Assembly: GCF_019823105.1 (NCBI RefSeq)
Contig: NZ_CP081958.1
Location: 2,790,001-2,854,000, forward strand
DNA: 64,000 nucleotides
From: Halobaculum magnesiiphilum
GTDB lineage: Archaea > Halobacteriota > Halobacteria > Halobacteriales > Haloferacaceae
Reading direction: 5' to 3'
The notes beneath the pieces are model-generated. The model saw nothing but the letters and a program-made list of their open reading frames with translations. It was not told where the DNA came from and did not search any database. The position numbers and the translations under genes were made by a program. This document shows, piece by piece, positions 41,975-49,973 of this stretch (position 1 is the stretch's first letter; every line of letters starts with the position of its first letter).

Positions 41975-42435
41975 TAGTGATCACCCGCACGTTCCGTGCG
42001 GAAGGCGGGTCGTGAGAGCAGTCTGGCCCCATCCACCGTAACGGAGACCGCGTCCTCGCAACCGTCCGACTGACCGGTTCTGACGCCGGTAGTATCGTAC
42101 TGCCCGCGCTTCCCGGCCAGTGTGGGGAAGTCGGGCGACGGAAGTTCGAACGCGGACCCGGGGGCCTTGCGGTCCCCCGCGGCTTCATCTATGGGCTCGG
42201 TGTGACGGCGGCCCACGCCGTCTCCCGATTCCTGCGCGGAGAGGGCGAACCGGAACGTCGTCCCCTCCTTCGGCACCTGTTTGTCCCCCCGAGCGGTGCG
42301 CACCGTGATGGTGCGCATGCTCTCGGACACGACGACGCCGGCGAGCCCGACGTGGGCGTCGCTGGCGGCGGCGGCCACCCGTACCGGGAGGCCGCGGAGT
42401 TCGTGTCGCGTGAGCGTCTCGGGGGTCAGTGCCAT
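41974..42435 (-). CDS. rnp1: Ribonuclease P protein component 1 (Rpp29/Rnp1) with internal extension
   Basis: 153 residues, a subunit of archaeal RNase P that matures tRNA 5' ends. [38 protein letters not shown]-type N terminus, [12 protein letters not shown] and the final [18 protein letters not shown] match Rpp29. Between them (residues about 66-130) lies an insert rich in G, D and S ([18 protein letters not shown]...[10 protein letters not shown]), making the protein about half again as long as the usual 95-100 residue core. Position between uL29 and uS17 is conserved in archaea. Confidence 0.92.
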   Translation of the reverse strand: MALTPETLTRHELRGLPVRVAAAASDAHVGLAGVVVSESMRTITVRTARGDKQVPKEGTTFRFALSAQESGDGVGRRHTEPIDEAAGDRKAPGSAFELPSPDFPTLAGKRGQYDTTGVRTGQSDGCEDAVSVTVDGARLLSRPAFRTERAGDH

Positions 42436-42436
42436 G

Positions 42437-42655
42437 TTATTCGTCGGTGTCGTCCAGGTCGCCTTCCTCGCGCTGGATCGTCTTGATCCGCGCGATCGTG
42501 CGCTTCAGCTCGCCGACGCGACCCGGGTTCTCCGGGGCGCCGCCGGCCGCCTGCACGGCCTTCGCGTTGAGGAGCTCGGTCTCGAGCTCCTCCAGCTCGG
42601 CCTCGCGCTCGGCGGGCGTCATGTCGCGGATCTCCTGGGTGTGGAGGATCGCCAT
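42437..42655 (-). CDS. rpl29: Large ribosomal subunit protein uL29
   Basis: 72 residues: two antiparallel helices, [53 protein letters not shown] being the family core in two parts. It sits at the polypeptide exit tunnel and binds SRP. Gaps of 3 and 1 nt to its neighbours. Confidence 0.95.
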   Translation of the reverse strand: MAILHTQEIRDMTPAEREAELEELETELLNAKAVQAAGGAPENPGRVGELKRTIARIKTIQREEGDLDDTDE

Positions 42656-42658
42656 CGG

Positions 42659-43600
42659 TTACTCCTCCTCCCCGTCGTCCGCGTCGGCTTCCTCGTCTTC
42701 CATCTCCGCGACGAGGTCCTCGGCCTCGGCCTCGACGTCCTCGTCGAGGTCGTCGAGCTCGGGCTCCTCCTCTTCGGGCTCGGCCGTCTCGGCCGCGTCG
42801 CCGTCGGCGGTCTCGTCGGCCTCGATGACCTCCTCGACGACCTCCTCGTCGATGACCTCCTCGGGCTCGCCCTCGGGGATCTCCGGCTCCTCGAAGTCGC
42901 CCTCGCCCTCGTCGGCCTCCGGGACCTCCTCGTCGTCCACGTCGGCCAGCAGGTCCTCGACGCCCTCGTCGGACGCGGCCGCCTGCTCGACCTCGGGCGC
43001 GTCGGCGTCCTCGGCGATCTCGAAGTCGTCGGGCAGCTCAGCGCCCGGCGGGATGATCTTGACGGTGACGCCGATGGTGCCGAGCTTCATGACCGCGACG
43101 CCCTGGCCCTCGTCGACGACGTCCTCGGCGGGTTCGCCGTTGTGCTTGATGTAGCCGCGGTTGAACTTCTCCACGCGCGAGCGGGCGCCCGTGACCTTCC
43201 CGGAGAGGACGATCTCGGCGCCCAGCGCGCCCGCGTCCATGATCCGGTCGATGGTCGTGTGGCCCGCGCGGCGGAAGTACCAGCCGCGCTCGAGGGCGTT
43301 CGCGAGACGGTCCGCGACGATCTTCGCGTTGAGGTCGGGTTCGTCGACCTCCTGCACGTCGATCTGCGGGTCGTCCATGTCGAAGCGCTCCTCGAGCTCG
43401 GTGGTCACCTTGCGGATGTTCTTCCCGCCCTTGCCGATCACCATGCCGGGCTTCTCGGCCTTGAGCACGATCTGGGTGCCCATGGGCGTCTTCGCGACCT
43501 CCATCCCGCCGTAGCCGGCGCGACCGAGCTCGTCCTCGAAGAACTCGTTGATCTGGCTCCGCTGGAGCCCGTCCTCGATGAACTGGTGCTCGTCCGCCAT
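42659..43600 (-). CDS. rps3: Small ribosomal subunit protein uS3 with long acidic tail
   Basis: 313 residues. The KH domain holds GMVIGKGGKNIRKVT (G-x-x-G loop), followed by the C-terminal uS3 domain (RRAGHTTIDRIMDAGALGAEIVLSGKVTGARSR, GTIGVTVKIIPPGAELP). Residues from about 195 to the end form an acidic tail of over 110 residues dominated by E and D. Acidic tails are common in haloarchaeal uS3, but this one is a third of the protein. uS3 lines the mRNA entry channel. Confidence 0.95.
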   Translation of the reverse strand: MADEHQFIEDGLQRSQINEFFEDELGRAGYGGMEVAKTPMGTQIVLKAEKPGMVIGKGGKNIRKVTTELEERFDMDDPQIDVQEVDEPDLNAKIVADRLANALERGWYFRRAGHTTIDRIMDAGALGAEIVLSGKVTGARSRVEKFNRGYIKHNGEPAEDVVDEGQGVAVMKLGTIGVTVKIIPPGAELPDDFEIAEDADAPEVEQAAASDEGVEDLLADVDDEEVPEADEGEGDFEEPEIPEGEPEEVIDEEVVEEVIEADETADGDAAETAEPEEEEPELDDLDEDVEAEAEDLVAEMEDEEADADDGEEE

Positions 43601-43601
43601 G

Positions 43602-44060
43602 TTACTCGTCCTCCTCGATGATCATTTCGACGTCCACTTGCGGGGTGTTCCAGGCGCTTGCGCGACCCATCGCTCGGGGCTTGCGGCCCTGCTGCTCGCC
43701 GACCTTGTGGGCGGCGACGTGTTTGATCGTCATCGACTCGCCGTCGAACCCCTGCTCGTCGGCGTTGTGTTTGACGTTCTCAAGGAGCTTCAGGAAGTCC
43801 TTGGAGGCCTTCTCGGGGTAGCGACCGGCGTCCCAGCCGTCGATGTCCGAACGGTGACCGACGCCGGAGTTGTGCTTGCGGAACGGGACGGAGCGCTCCC
43901 CGTCGATGACCGCATGCAGGTACTCCTCGGCGTCGGCGACCGTCTCGCCCTTCAGTTCGCGGGCGATGGCCTTGCTGTGCTTGAAGCTGATCTGCCGCTC
44001 GCGGAGCATCCCCTTGGCGGTGGTCTCCGGGTCGGCGTCGACGCTGTAGCTGATTCCCAT
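43602..44060 (-). CDS. rpl22: Large ribosomal subunit protein uL22
   Basis: 152 residues. GISYSVDADPETTAKGMLRERQISFKHSKAIARELKGETV and GRKPRAMGRASAWNTPQVDVEMII are the conserved ends; the long beta hairpin reaching into the exit tunnel includes KHVAAHKVGEQQGRKP. Spaced 2 nt from uS19 and 1 nt from uS3. Confidence 0.95.
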   Translation of the reverse strand: MGISYSVDADPETTAKGMLRERQISFKHSKAIARELKGETVADAEEYLHAVIDGERSVPFRKHNSGVGHRSDIDGWDAGRYPEKASKDFLKLLENVKHNADEQGFDGESMTIKHVAAHKVGEQQGRKPRAMGRASAWNTPQVDVEMIIEEDE

Positions 44061-44062
44061 TG

Positions 44063-44485
44063 TTACTTGAGGGGCACGAACTTCGAGGACCGGGTCGCGC
44101 CGATGCCGGCCTGACCGTGTTCCACGGAATTGCGAGTCAGGTTGAACTCGCCCAGGTAGTGCCCGATCATCTCGGGCTCCACCCTGACGCGCTCGAAGTG
44201 ACTTCCGTCGTACACCTCGAACGTGAGGCCGACGAACGACGGCAGGATCGGCATGTCCCGGACGTGCGTCCGGATCGGGTCGTTCGCCGTCTCCTCTTCC
44301 GTGGCGTCCTCGGCGCTCTCCAGCAGCTTCTGCTGCTGGATACCGAGTCCTCGGTCGATGGTTCGCCGCGCGCGGGCGGGAAGCAGTGCTTTGACCTCGT
44401 CGAGCTCCATTGCCTGCAGCTCGTCGAGCGTGTGGCCGCGGTAGGTGAACTCACCCTCGCGACCGGTGCGGTATTCCGAACTCAT
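44063..44485 (-). CDS. rps19: Small ribosomal subunit protein uS19
   Basis: 140 residues, the archaeal/eukaryotic type with an N-terminal extension ([34 protein letters not shown]). The core [45 protein letters not shown] contains the signature segment, ending [14 protein letters not shown]. It lies in the small-subunit head. Confidence 0.95.
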   Translation of the reverse strand: MSSEYRTGREGEFTYRGHTLDELQAMELDEVKALLPARARRTIDRGLGIQQQKLLESAEDATEEETANDPIRTHVRDMPILPSFVGLTFEVYDGSHFERVRVEPEMIGHYLGEFNLTRNSVEHGQAGIGATRSSKFVPLK

Positions 44486-44488
44486 GGT

Positions 44489-45217
44489 TTAGTTGTTCCC
44501 TCCGCGGCCCGTCCGCTTGGAGGCGATGTCGCCGACCTTCCGGCCCGGCGGAGCGTTCCGCGAGACGGACTTCGGCTGTCCGGGGTGCTGGCGGCCGCCG
44601 CCACCGAACGGGTGGTCGACGGCGTTCATCGCGACGCCACGGACGCGCGGGTACTTCGTCCCGCGACTCCGCATCTTGTGGTGCTTCTTTCCGGCCTTCA
44701 CGAACGGCTTCTCCGTGCGACCGCCGCCCGCGACCACGCCGATGGTCGCGCGACAGTCGGGGTTGAGCCGCTTGACCTCCCCGGAGGGGAGCTGGACGAC
44801 CGCCACGTCGCGGTCGTGGGTGAGCAGCGTCGCGTTGACGCCCGAGGCGCGGGCGAACTTGCCGCCGTCGCCGGGCTTGGACTCGACGTTGCACACCGGC
44901 ACCCCCTCGGGGATCTCCGCGATGGGGAGCGTGTTGCCGGGCTTGATCTCCGCGGAGACGCCGACCGACAGCGTCTCGCCGACCGTGATGCCCTCGGGCG
45001 CGAGCACGAGACGGCGGTCGCCGTCCTCGAACTCGACGTCCGCGAGCGGGGCCGAGCGGGCGGGGTCGTGCTCGATGCCGACGACCTCGCCGTGGACGGT
45101 GTCCGCCTCGTCCTCCGCGATCTTCTTGTGCTGTTTGTCCGACTTGTAGCGGTGCGACGGGGCTCGGAACGTCGAGCTGCCGCGACCGCGTCGTTGTCCC
45201 TGAATTCTACGTCCCAT
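44489..45217 (-). CDS. rpl2: Large ribosomal subunit protein uL2
   Basis: 242 residues. [24 protein letters not shown] is the basic N terminus; [21 protein letters not shown] and the C-terminal [19 protein letters not shown] contain the conserved histidine at the peptidyl-transferase centre region. uL2 is needed for subunit joining and peptidyl transfer. Gaps of 2-3 nt. Confidence 0.95.
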   Translation of the reverse strand: MGRRIQGQRRGRGSSTFRAPSHRYKSDKQHKKIAEDEADTVHGEVVGIEHDPARSAPLADVEFEDGDRRLVLAPEGITVGETLSVGVSAEIKPGNTLPIAEIPEGVPVCNVESKPGDGGKFARASGVNATLLTHDRDVAVVQLPSGEVKRLNPDCRATIGVVAGGGRTEKPFVKAGKKHHKMRSRGTKYPRVRGVAMNAVDHPFGGGGRQHPGQPKSVSRNAPPGRKVGDIASKRTGRGGNN

Positions 45218-45219
45218 TA

Positions 45220-45474
45220 TCAGAACACCCCGATCCGGGAGGCGACTTCCTGTGCGTCGCTGTCCTCGTCGAGTTCGACGGTCGCCTTCTTCTTCCCCTG
45301 CGGGGTCACCTGCGTCCGGACCGACTCGACGCCGACGTCGAACTGCGCGGCGACGGCCTCGGCGATCTCGGGTTTGGCGGCGTCCACGTCGACGATGAAC
45401 TGGAGCTTGTTCTGGAAGTCCATCTCGTCCATCGCCTTCTCGGTGACGAGCGGGTGGTGGATGACCGAACTCAT
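45220..45474 (-). CDS. rpl23: Large ribosomal subunit protein uL23
   Basis: 84 residues. [44 protein letters not shown] and [16 protein letters not shown] are the conserved parts. It surrounds the exit tunnel and docks SRP. ATG overlaps the uL4 stop by 4 nt. Confidence 0.95.
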   Translation of the reverse strand: MSSVIHHPLVTEKAMDEMDFQNKLQFIVDVDAAKPEIAEAVAAQFDVGVESVRTQVTPQGKKKATVELDEDSDAQEVASRIGVF

Positions 45475-46217
45475 CGCTCGGCCACCTCCTCCAGCGCGCT
45501 CTCGGTGAAGACCGTCAGGCGACCGGCGTGGGTGCCGGGCGCAAGGTCCTCGACGCTCACCTCGCGGCCGGTCGCCACGTCGGCGCCGGCGAGGTTGCGC
45601 GCCGCCTTCGACGGCTCCTCGCTGGTGACGAACAGGACCGACTTCGGCTCCTGGGTCTTTCGCCCGCGGGTCGTGCCGCGGCCGGCGCGGATCGAGCGCC
45701 CCTCGTCGGCGCGCTCGATGTCGTCGGCGATTCCGACGGCCTCGAGGAAGGAGACGACCTCCTTCGTCTTCACGAGGTCCTCGAACTCGTCGGAGACGAC
45801 GAGCGGGAGCTCGGTGTCCTCGTCGAAGGCGTGGCCGCGCTCGGCGACCAGCTCGGCGTCGGCGGTGGCCGCGATGGCCGACCGCGTCGCGAGCTTGCGC
45901 TCCTTGTCGTTCACCTTCTTGGTCTGGTCCTTCTCGGCCTTCGGCGGGTGGGCCTTGCGACCCTTGACGGTCTGCGGGACGCGGCGACCCTGCCCGTTCT
46001 GTCGGGGCACGTGGGCCATACCGCGGCCGGAGCCGAACGACTCCGCGGGTGTGCGGAGGCCGGCGAACTCGTCGGCGCCGTACGCCTGTTTCCGGTTTGC
46101 CTGCGCGGCGACGACGGCCCGCCGGATCAGGTCCGAGCGGAACTCCGTCTCGAAGACGCCGGGGAGGTCGATCTCCCCGCTCTCGTCGCCGTTCAGGTCG
46201 CGTACTGTTGTGTTCAT
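45471..46217 (-). CDS. rpl4: Large ribosomal subunit protein uL4
   Basis: 248 residues. [46 protein letters not shown]-type N terminus, the tunnel loop [32 protein letters not shown] and the globular C-terminal domain match archaeal uL4. ATG 46217 overlaps the uL3 TAA by 1 nt; the upstream open frame within uL3 is a shadow. Confidence 0.95.
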   Translation of the reverse strand: MNTTVRDLNGDESGEIDLPGVFETEFRSDLIRRAVVAAQANRKQAYGADEFAGLRTPAESFGSGRGMAHVPRQNGQGRRVPQTVKGRKAHPPKAEKDQTKKVNDKERKLATRSAIAATADAELVAERGHAFDEDTELPLVVSDEFEDLVKTKEVVSFLEAVGIADDIERADEGRSIRAGRGTTRGRKTQEPKSVLFVTSEEPSKAARNLAGADVATGREVSVEDLAPGTHAGRLTVFTESALEEVAER

Positions 46218-47233
46218 TATCCTTGGTTCGATGCGGTGGAGACGTAGCGCACCTCGGGGTCGAGGCGCGGCTGGTCGTTCGGCCGGATGGCCGGGCGGAA
46301 CCGCAGGAGGCGCTTGGAGGGACCCGGCAGCGAGCCCTTCACGAGCGCGTAGTGGCCGTCCACCTCGCCGTAGCCCTTGAAGCCGCCCTCGACGGAGGCG
46401 TCGTCGCCCTCGCCGAAGTCGATGAGCCGCTTGTTGAGCTCCGTGCGCTGGTGGTAGCCGGTCTGTCCCTGCTGGGGCACGGTCGAGCGAACGCGCGAGG
46501 GGTTCCACGGGCCGAGGTTACCGATCCGGCGCCGCCAGCCCTGTCGCGCGTGCTTGCCCTTCCGCTTCTGGACGCCCCAGCGCTTGACGGGGCCCTGGGT
46601 GCCCTTCCCCTTCGTGACGCCGGAGACGTCGGTGTACTCGCCCGCACGGAAGACGTCGCCGAACTCGTGTTCGCCGCCGTCCTCCAGCAGGTCGAGCCCG
46701 TAGTCGAGGCGCTCCCCGAGGGAGCCGCCGCCGACACGGGTCTCCATCACGTCGGGCTTCTTCTTGGGGACGTTCGAGAGCGCGGCCGGCTCGGTGTGGG
46801 TGATGAACCGGAGGTCGTCGACGACGCCGTCGTCGACCAGCTCGCGCAGCTCCTCGGCGTCCTCCTCGAAGGTGTTCTCCGCCGGCAGGTCGAGCGTGCG
46901 GTCGAGCTCCTCGTGGAACTCGGTGGCCCACACTTCGGTGACCGGCTTCTGTCCGTACGGCGTGTCCTCGTAGGCTCGCAGGGCGGCCGCCCGCATGGGG
47001 GGCACCTCCACGACCGTCACGGGAACGGACTCCTCCATCCCCTCGCGCGGGGAGTCGGATTCGTCGTTCACCATGACGACGTGGGTCATGCCCGCCTTGT
47101 AGCCCGCGAAGCCCTGGACGCCGGCCGCGCCGTCGTCCTCGGGCCACGAGCGGATGCGGGGGACTTCGCTGCTCGCGCGCTTGCGCGGGCCGAAGCCCAG
47201 CGAACCCTTGCGTGGTCTGCTTGGTTGTGGCAT
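46217..47233 (-). CDS. rpl3: Large ribosomal subunit protein uL3
   Basis: 338 residues, the long archaeal form. PQPSRPRKGSLGFGPRKRASSEVPRIRSW opens the protein; FAGYKAGMTHVVMV, DVSGVTKGKGTQGPVKRWG and the tail reaching the peptidyl-transferase centre (MPQQGQTGYHQRTE-like VPQQGQTGYHQRTELN) are diagnostic. It follows the SPOUT methyltransferase by 10 nt and overlaps uL4 by 1 nt. Confidence 0.95.
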   Translation of the reverse strand: MPQPSRPRKGSLGFGPRKRASSEVPRIRSWPEDDGAAGVQGFAGYKAGMTHVVMVNDESDSPREGMEESVPVTVVEVPPMRAAALRAYEDTPYGQKPVTEVWATEFHEELDRTLDLPAENTFEEDAEELRELVDDGVVDDLRFITHTEPAALSNVPKKKPDVMETRVGGGSLGERLDYGLDLLEDGGEHEFGDVFRAGEYTDVSGVTKGKGTQGPVKRWGVQKRKGKHARQGWRRRIGNLGPWNPSRVRSTVPQQGQTGYHQRTELNKRLIDFGEGDDASVEGGFKGYGEVDGHYALVKGSLPGPSKRLLRFRPAIRPNDQPRLDPEVRYVSTASNQG

Positions 47234-47243
47234 TGTGTTTGGC

Positions 47244-48077
47244 TTACTCCGTGAGTGTGAGCGGCGAGAGCGCGGCGAAGATCGCCTCTTCGGTCCGCAC
47301 CACCTCGCTGCCCTGTCGCGGAATCGCGTTCAGCCAGAGGTCGAACCCCGAGCCGTCCGTGGCGTCGGGGTCGACCGGGACATCCTCGGTGTCCATGCCG
47401 AGGATGGCCGGGAGCCCCCTGCCGGGCGAGCCGAACGCGACGGCGACGTGTGTGTCGCGCATGCGTGCACGCACGTCGGCCAGGCCGGACACGGACAGTT
47501 CGCGTCCGTGTCGCGACGTGGCGACGGCGAGTTCGGCGTCGGCGAGGGCGTCCTCCAAGGCCGCGCCCGTCACCCGAAACCCCGGTGCGGGGTCGTCGGT
47601 GAGGCGGGCACGGACCGGTTCTCTCGAAGAGACCCTGACGGTGACGCGCTCCCCCTCCACGTACTCCCGTCCGGGAGACGCGTGCAGGGAGATCGGGTGT
47701 TGCGTTCCGCAATTGACCCGAACGCGGCCTTCAGGTCCGACCTCGGTCACGATTCCCTCTCGTAGTTCCGACCCGTCGGGGCCGGAGCGAGCGGGCCGCA
47801 TCGGCGGGAGCACGCCGGCGTGCCGGAGTTCCTCGCGTTTCCCCCACACCTCCCGACGGAGGTAGGCGGGGGTCGCGCAGTACTCCAGCACGGTTCGGAC
47901 GTACTCGCCGCCTCTGCGGCGTTCGCCTTCCCGGTCCGGGAAGACGACCAACCGGTCCGCCCGGAAGACCGTCGCCGCGCGGGCGACGTAACCGAGTTTT
48001 CGCGTGGCCTCGCGGCCGTCCTCGGCCTCCCGGACGAGCGACGACGGAACGAGCACGTCGAGCGTCGTTCCGTTCAT
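47244..48077 (-). CDS. SPOUT-family RNA methyltransferase (putative RNA uridine N3-methyltransferase)
   Basis: 277 residues. The N-terminal half (LDVLVPSSLVREAEDGREATRKLGYVARAATVFRADRLVVFPD) and an inserted OB-like beta domain (residues about 100-160, VTEVGPEGRVRVNCGTQHPI) match the C9orf114/SPOUT1-type archaeal family; the C-terminal VAFGSPGRGLPAILG and FDLWLNAIPRQGSEVVRTEEAIFAAL form the knotted SAM-binding part. The family modifies rRNA uridine in other lineages; the target here is unknown. It is the first gene of the S10-like cluster, with a TATA-like TTTTACC upstream. Confidence 0.85.
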   Translation of the reverse strand: MNGTTLDVLVPSSLVREAEDGREATRKLGYVARAATVFRADRLVVFPDREGERRRGGEYVRTVLEYCATPAYLRREVWGKREELRHAGVLPPMRPARSGPDGSELREGIVTEVGPEGRVRVNCGTQHPISLHASPGREYVEGERVTVRVSSREPVRARLTDDPAPGFRVTGAALEDALADAELAVATSRHGRELSVSGLADVRARMRDTHVAVAFGSPGRGLPAILGMDTEDVPVDPDATDGSGFDLWLNAIPRQGSEVVRTEEAIFAALSPLTLTE

Positions 48078-48118
48078 TGTCGCTGCACCGGACTGTACTC
48101 CGTTGATCCTCAGCCGCG

Positions 48119-48128
48119 AGGTAAAAGG
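48119..48128 (-). promoter_or_regulatory. Promoter of the ribosomal protein cluster
   Basis: On the minus strand CCTTTTACCT lies about 42-51 nt before the methyltransferase ATG at 48077, the only strong TATA-like box before the first gene of the cluster. The predicted transcript would have a leader of about 20 nt with GGTG 12-15 nt before the start. The divergent tRNA-Gly lies on the other side. Confidence 0.5.
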
Positions 48129-48273
48129 GTATTGACTCGCGCCCCCGTAGACACGGCGTCACACACCCGTCCGCGGGCGTTTCACGTGGTAACCACTCCC
48201 GTACCAGTCACCGTCACACGGGTGCGATCGCACCCCACGAGACGTTCCCGCACGGCGCCGTCGGAGGAACGGA

Positions 48274-48281
48274 TTTATATA
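48274..48281 (+). promoter_or_regulatory. TATA box upstream of tRNA-Gly
   Basis: TTTATATA is the most canonical TATA box in the window. Transcription would start near 48305, about 43 nt before the mature tRNA 5' end, leaving a leader to be removed by RNase P. A short ORF in the leader cannot be excluded. Confidence 0.6.
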
Positions 48282-48347
48282 CAACCCTGCCGTTAGTGGT
48301 GAATGCGCACCGGGAGAAAGCCACAGACGGCGCCCGGATGCAGGTAC

Positions 48348-48418
48348 GCACTGGTAGTGTAGTGGTATCACGTGACCTTGCCATGGTCACAACCTGGGTT
48401 CAAATCCCAGCCAGTGCA
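48348..48418 (+). tRNA. tRNA-Gly (anticodon GCC)
   Basis: A 71-nt intronless tRNA. Acceptor arms GCACTGG (48348-48354) and CCAGTGC (48411-48417) pair fully, with discriminator A at 48418. The anticodon stem TGACC/GGTCA holds the loop TTGCCAT with anticodon GCC. The T arm is CTGGG-TTCAAAT-CCCAG. CCA is not encoded. The last 22 nt plus 5 nt downstream recur exactly 140 bp further on. Confidence 0.95.
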
Positions 48419-48423
48419 GTTCT
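48397..48423 (+). repeat. 27-bp direct repeat, copy 1 (3' end of tRNA-Gly)
   Basis: GGTTCAAATC...AGTTCT covers the T arm, the 3' acceptor strand and five downstream bases. It is identical to 48537-48563. A tRNA 3' end duplicated as a direct repeat is the classical mark of tyrosine-recombinase integration. Confidence 0.85.
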
Positions 48424-48435
48424 CCGCCGGCGACC

Positions 48436-48464
48436 GAACTCGCGAGGCGACGCCTCGCGAGTTC
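48436..48464. terminator. Perfect 13-bp hairpin after tRNA-Gly
   Basis: GAACTCGCGAGGC (48436-48448) and its exact complement (48452-48464) are separated by GAC. A further five pairs (GCCGG 48426-48430 with CCGGC 48467-48471) can extend the stem. It may terminate or process the tRNA transcript, or be part of a mobile palindromic element. Confidence 0.6.
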
Positions 48465-48484
48465 CGCCGGCTGTGTCTCTCCTC

Positions 48485-48493
48485 GCTGGGATT
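48485..48493 (-). repeat. Inverted partial copy of the tRNA-Gly T arm
   Basis: GCTGGGATT is the reverse complement of AATCCCAGC, found in both 27-bp repeat copies; the flanking GTGAATC also resembles the inverted T arm. It lies between the direct repeats, so fragments of the tRNA occur in both orientations. Confidence 0.45.
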
Positions 48494-48536
48494 GTGAATC
48501 AGGGAGTGGAGCGAACGGAGTGAGCGGAACGACCGT

Positions 48537-48563
48537 GGTTCAAATCCCAGCCAGTGCAGTTCT
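48537..48563 (+). repeat. 27-bp direct repeat, copy 2
   Basis: An exact copy of 48397-48423. There is no tRNA 5' half before it, so it is not a functional tRNA. It is followed by a second, weaker hairpin (GCGAGAC 48582-48588, GTCTCGC 48592-48598), mirroring the arrangement after copy 1. Confidence 0.85.
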
Positions 48564-48677
48564 GTCGCGACCACCCGACGAGCGAGACGCAGTCTCGCGA
48601 GTCGCTTACGATCGCGTGCCACGCGATCGCCCGCGGGGCCAACGCTTATTCCACCCCCGGCGCATCCCCGAGTACCG

Positions 48678-49079
48678 ATGGACGATCTAGACGATGTCTT
48701 CGTCGCGCAGGTGATGTCCGAGAGCCTCTACACCGTCACCCCCGACACGCTGGTCGAGGAGGCGGCGAAGGGGATGATGGAGCGCGGGATCGGCTCGGTG
48801 ATCGTCGTCGACGACGACGGGACCCTCCGCGGGATCCTCACGAACACCGACTTCGTGCAGATCGTCGCCGAGCGACAACCGAAGGACCAGACCCCGGTCT
48901 CCGAGTACATGAGCACGAACCTGGTCACCGCCGACCCCGGCGACTCGCTGGCGGACGTGGCCGCGACGATGCTGGAGCACCGGTTCCACCACATGCCCGT
49001 CACCGACGGCGAGAGCGGCGTCGTCGGCGTCGTCTCGACGACAGATCTGACGGCATACGTCTCGAACCTCCCGGCGTAG
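48678..49079 (+). CDS. CBS-domain pair protein
   Basis: 133 residues containing two CBS domains (a Bateman module): VAQVMSESLYTVTPDTLVEEAAKGMMERGIGSVIVVDDDGTLRGILTNTDFV and VSEYMSTNLVTADPGDSLADVAATMLEHRFHHMPVTD-type second copy. Such stand-alone modules bind adenine nucleotides and regulate partners; the partner is unknown. GCTTATT about 30 nt upstream of ATG suggests a leaderless promoter just beyond the tRNA-derived repeats. Confidence 0.88.
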   Translation: MDDLDDVFVAQVMSESLYTVTPDTLVEEAAKGMMERGIGSVIVVDDDGTLRGILTNTDFVQIVAERQPKDQTPVSEYMSTNLVTADPGDSLADVAATMLEHRFHHMPVTDGESGVVGVVSTTDLTAYVSNLPA

Positions 49080-49100
49080 CCCCACCGGTCCGCCCGTCCC

Positions 49101-49394
49101 TCACTCGGCGTCCCCGTTCGCGTCGTCGATGTCCCCGCTCGCGCCCTCGACGTCCTCGCCGGCGTCCCCGCCGTAGCCGACGGCGTCGGCCGTCTCGACG
49201 AGCGCGAGTCCGTCGAACGAACAGAGGTCGTCGACCGCATCCTGGGGCAGGACCACTCGATAGGAGTCGTACTGGAGGGCCGCCGTCACCTCGCCGCCGA
49301 GCGCCCCGACCGCCTCACGAAAGCCGTCGGCGTCGCGGTCGCCGAGTTCGACGACCAGCGTCGCCGACTCGTCCGGAAGGGGGTCCTCGCGCAT
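49101..49394 (-). CDS. Small acidic haloarchaeal protein of unknown function
   Basis: 97 residues. A beta-alpha-beta pattern (SATLVVELGDRDADGFREAVGALGGEVTAALQYDSYRVVLPQDAVDDLCSFDG) in the first 65 residues resembles a small ferredoxin-like fold, as in inhibitor-type propeptides, followed by an acidic tail. It converges on the CBS gene with 21 bp between stops. No function is known to me. Confidence 0.5.
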   Translation of the reverse strand: MREDPLPDESATLVVELGDRDADGFREAVGALGGEVTAALQYDSYRVVLPQDAVDDLCSFDGLALVETADAVGYGGDAGEDVEGASGDIDDANGDAE

Positions 49395-49564
49395 CCGCCT
49401 GACTGGATGGCTCACGTACACGGATCCTCGAACGACCGCGGCGGTGTTGTGTGTTCCCGTTGCCGCCGCGGACCGCGCTCCGAACCGCGCCGTGGACCGC
49501 ACCGGGAAGCGCCCCGCCCGTGGGACGGGAAAACCGATTTGCGTTCGGCCGCCGTTGGTTCGGT

Positions 49565-49879
49565 ATGACCGTCATCGCGATGTTGAGCGTCGCGCCGGTC
49601 GTCGAGGGGAGCATGGCGGGAGCGGTCGCCGACGCCGTCGACGCGCTCGACGAGTTCGACGTGGACTACGAGACGAACCCCATGGGCACCGTGATCGAGG
49701 CCGACGAGATCGAGGAGGTGATGGCCGCCGCGACGGCCGCGCACAACGCCGTCGACGGCGACCGCGTCTCCACGTTCCTCAAGATCGACGACAAGCGAAC
49801 CCGCGACCAGCGCGCACGCGAGAAGGTCGACGCCGTCGAGCGCGAACTCGGCCGTCCCGCTCGGACCGACCCGGATTAA
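49565..49879 (+). CDS. MTH1187-type thiamine-binding protein (DUF77)
   Basis: 104 residues matching the MTH1187/YkoF-like family: VIAMLSVAPVVEGSMAGAVADAVDALDEFDVDYETNPMGTVIEAD and the C-terminal KIDDKRTRDQRAREKVDAVERELGR. The proteins form tetramers, and some bind thiamine or related ligands. It precedes the metal-transport ATPase by 94 bp with its own promoter in between. Role in the cell is unclear. Confidence 0.85.
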   Translation: MTVIAMLSVAPVVEGSMAGAVADAVDALDEFDVDYETNPMGTVIEADEIEEVMAAATAAHNAVDGDRVSTFLKIDDKRTRDQRAREKVDAVERELGRPARTDPD

Positions 49880-49940
49880 TAACTCAAACGCCGATCGATA
49901 CTAGAAACGAGCAGCCACAACCCGACTTTTAGCAGTCGAC

Positions 49941-49948
49941 TTAATAAC
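49941..49948 (+). promoter_or_regulatory. TATA box of the P1B ATPase gene
   Basis: TTAATAAC lies 26-33 nt before ATG 49974, indicating a leaderless transcript. Short arms CCGAC (49948-49952) and GTCGG (49962-49966) lie just downstream and could be part of a metal-regulator site, but they are only 5 bp. Confidence 0.55.
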
Positions 49949-49973
49949 CGACGAGCGGCTAGTCGGAGTCGAG

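Noticed and set aside
48500-48530. GGAGTGGAGCGAACGGAGTG region as a regulatory site
   Set aside because: Purine-rich GAGCGAACGGAGTGAGCG-type strings are frequent in haloarchaeal intergenic DNA; nothing ties this one to a gene start.
48368-48622. An 84-codon minus-strand frame across the tRNA-Gly region
   Set aside because: It exists because the duplicated tRNA 3' ends and hairpins lack stops in that frame; the translation repeats the same WD-L-N-P-G-type peptide from both copies.
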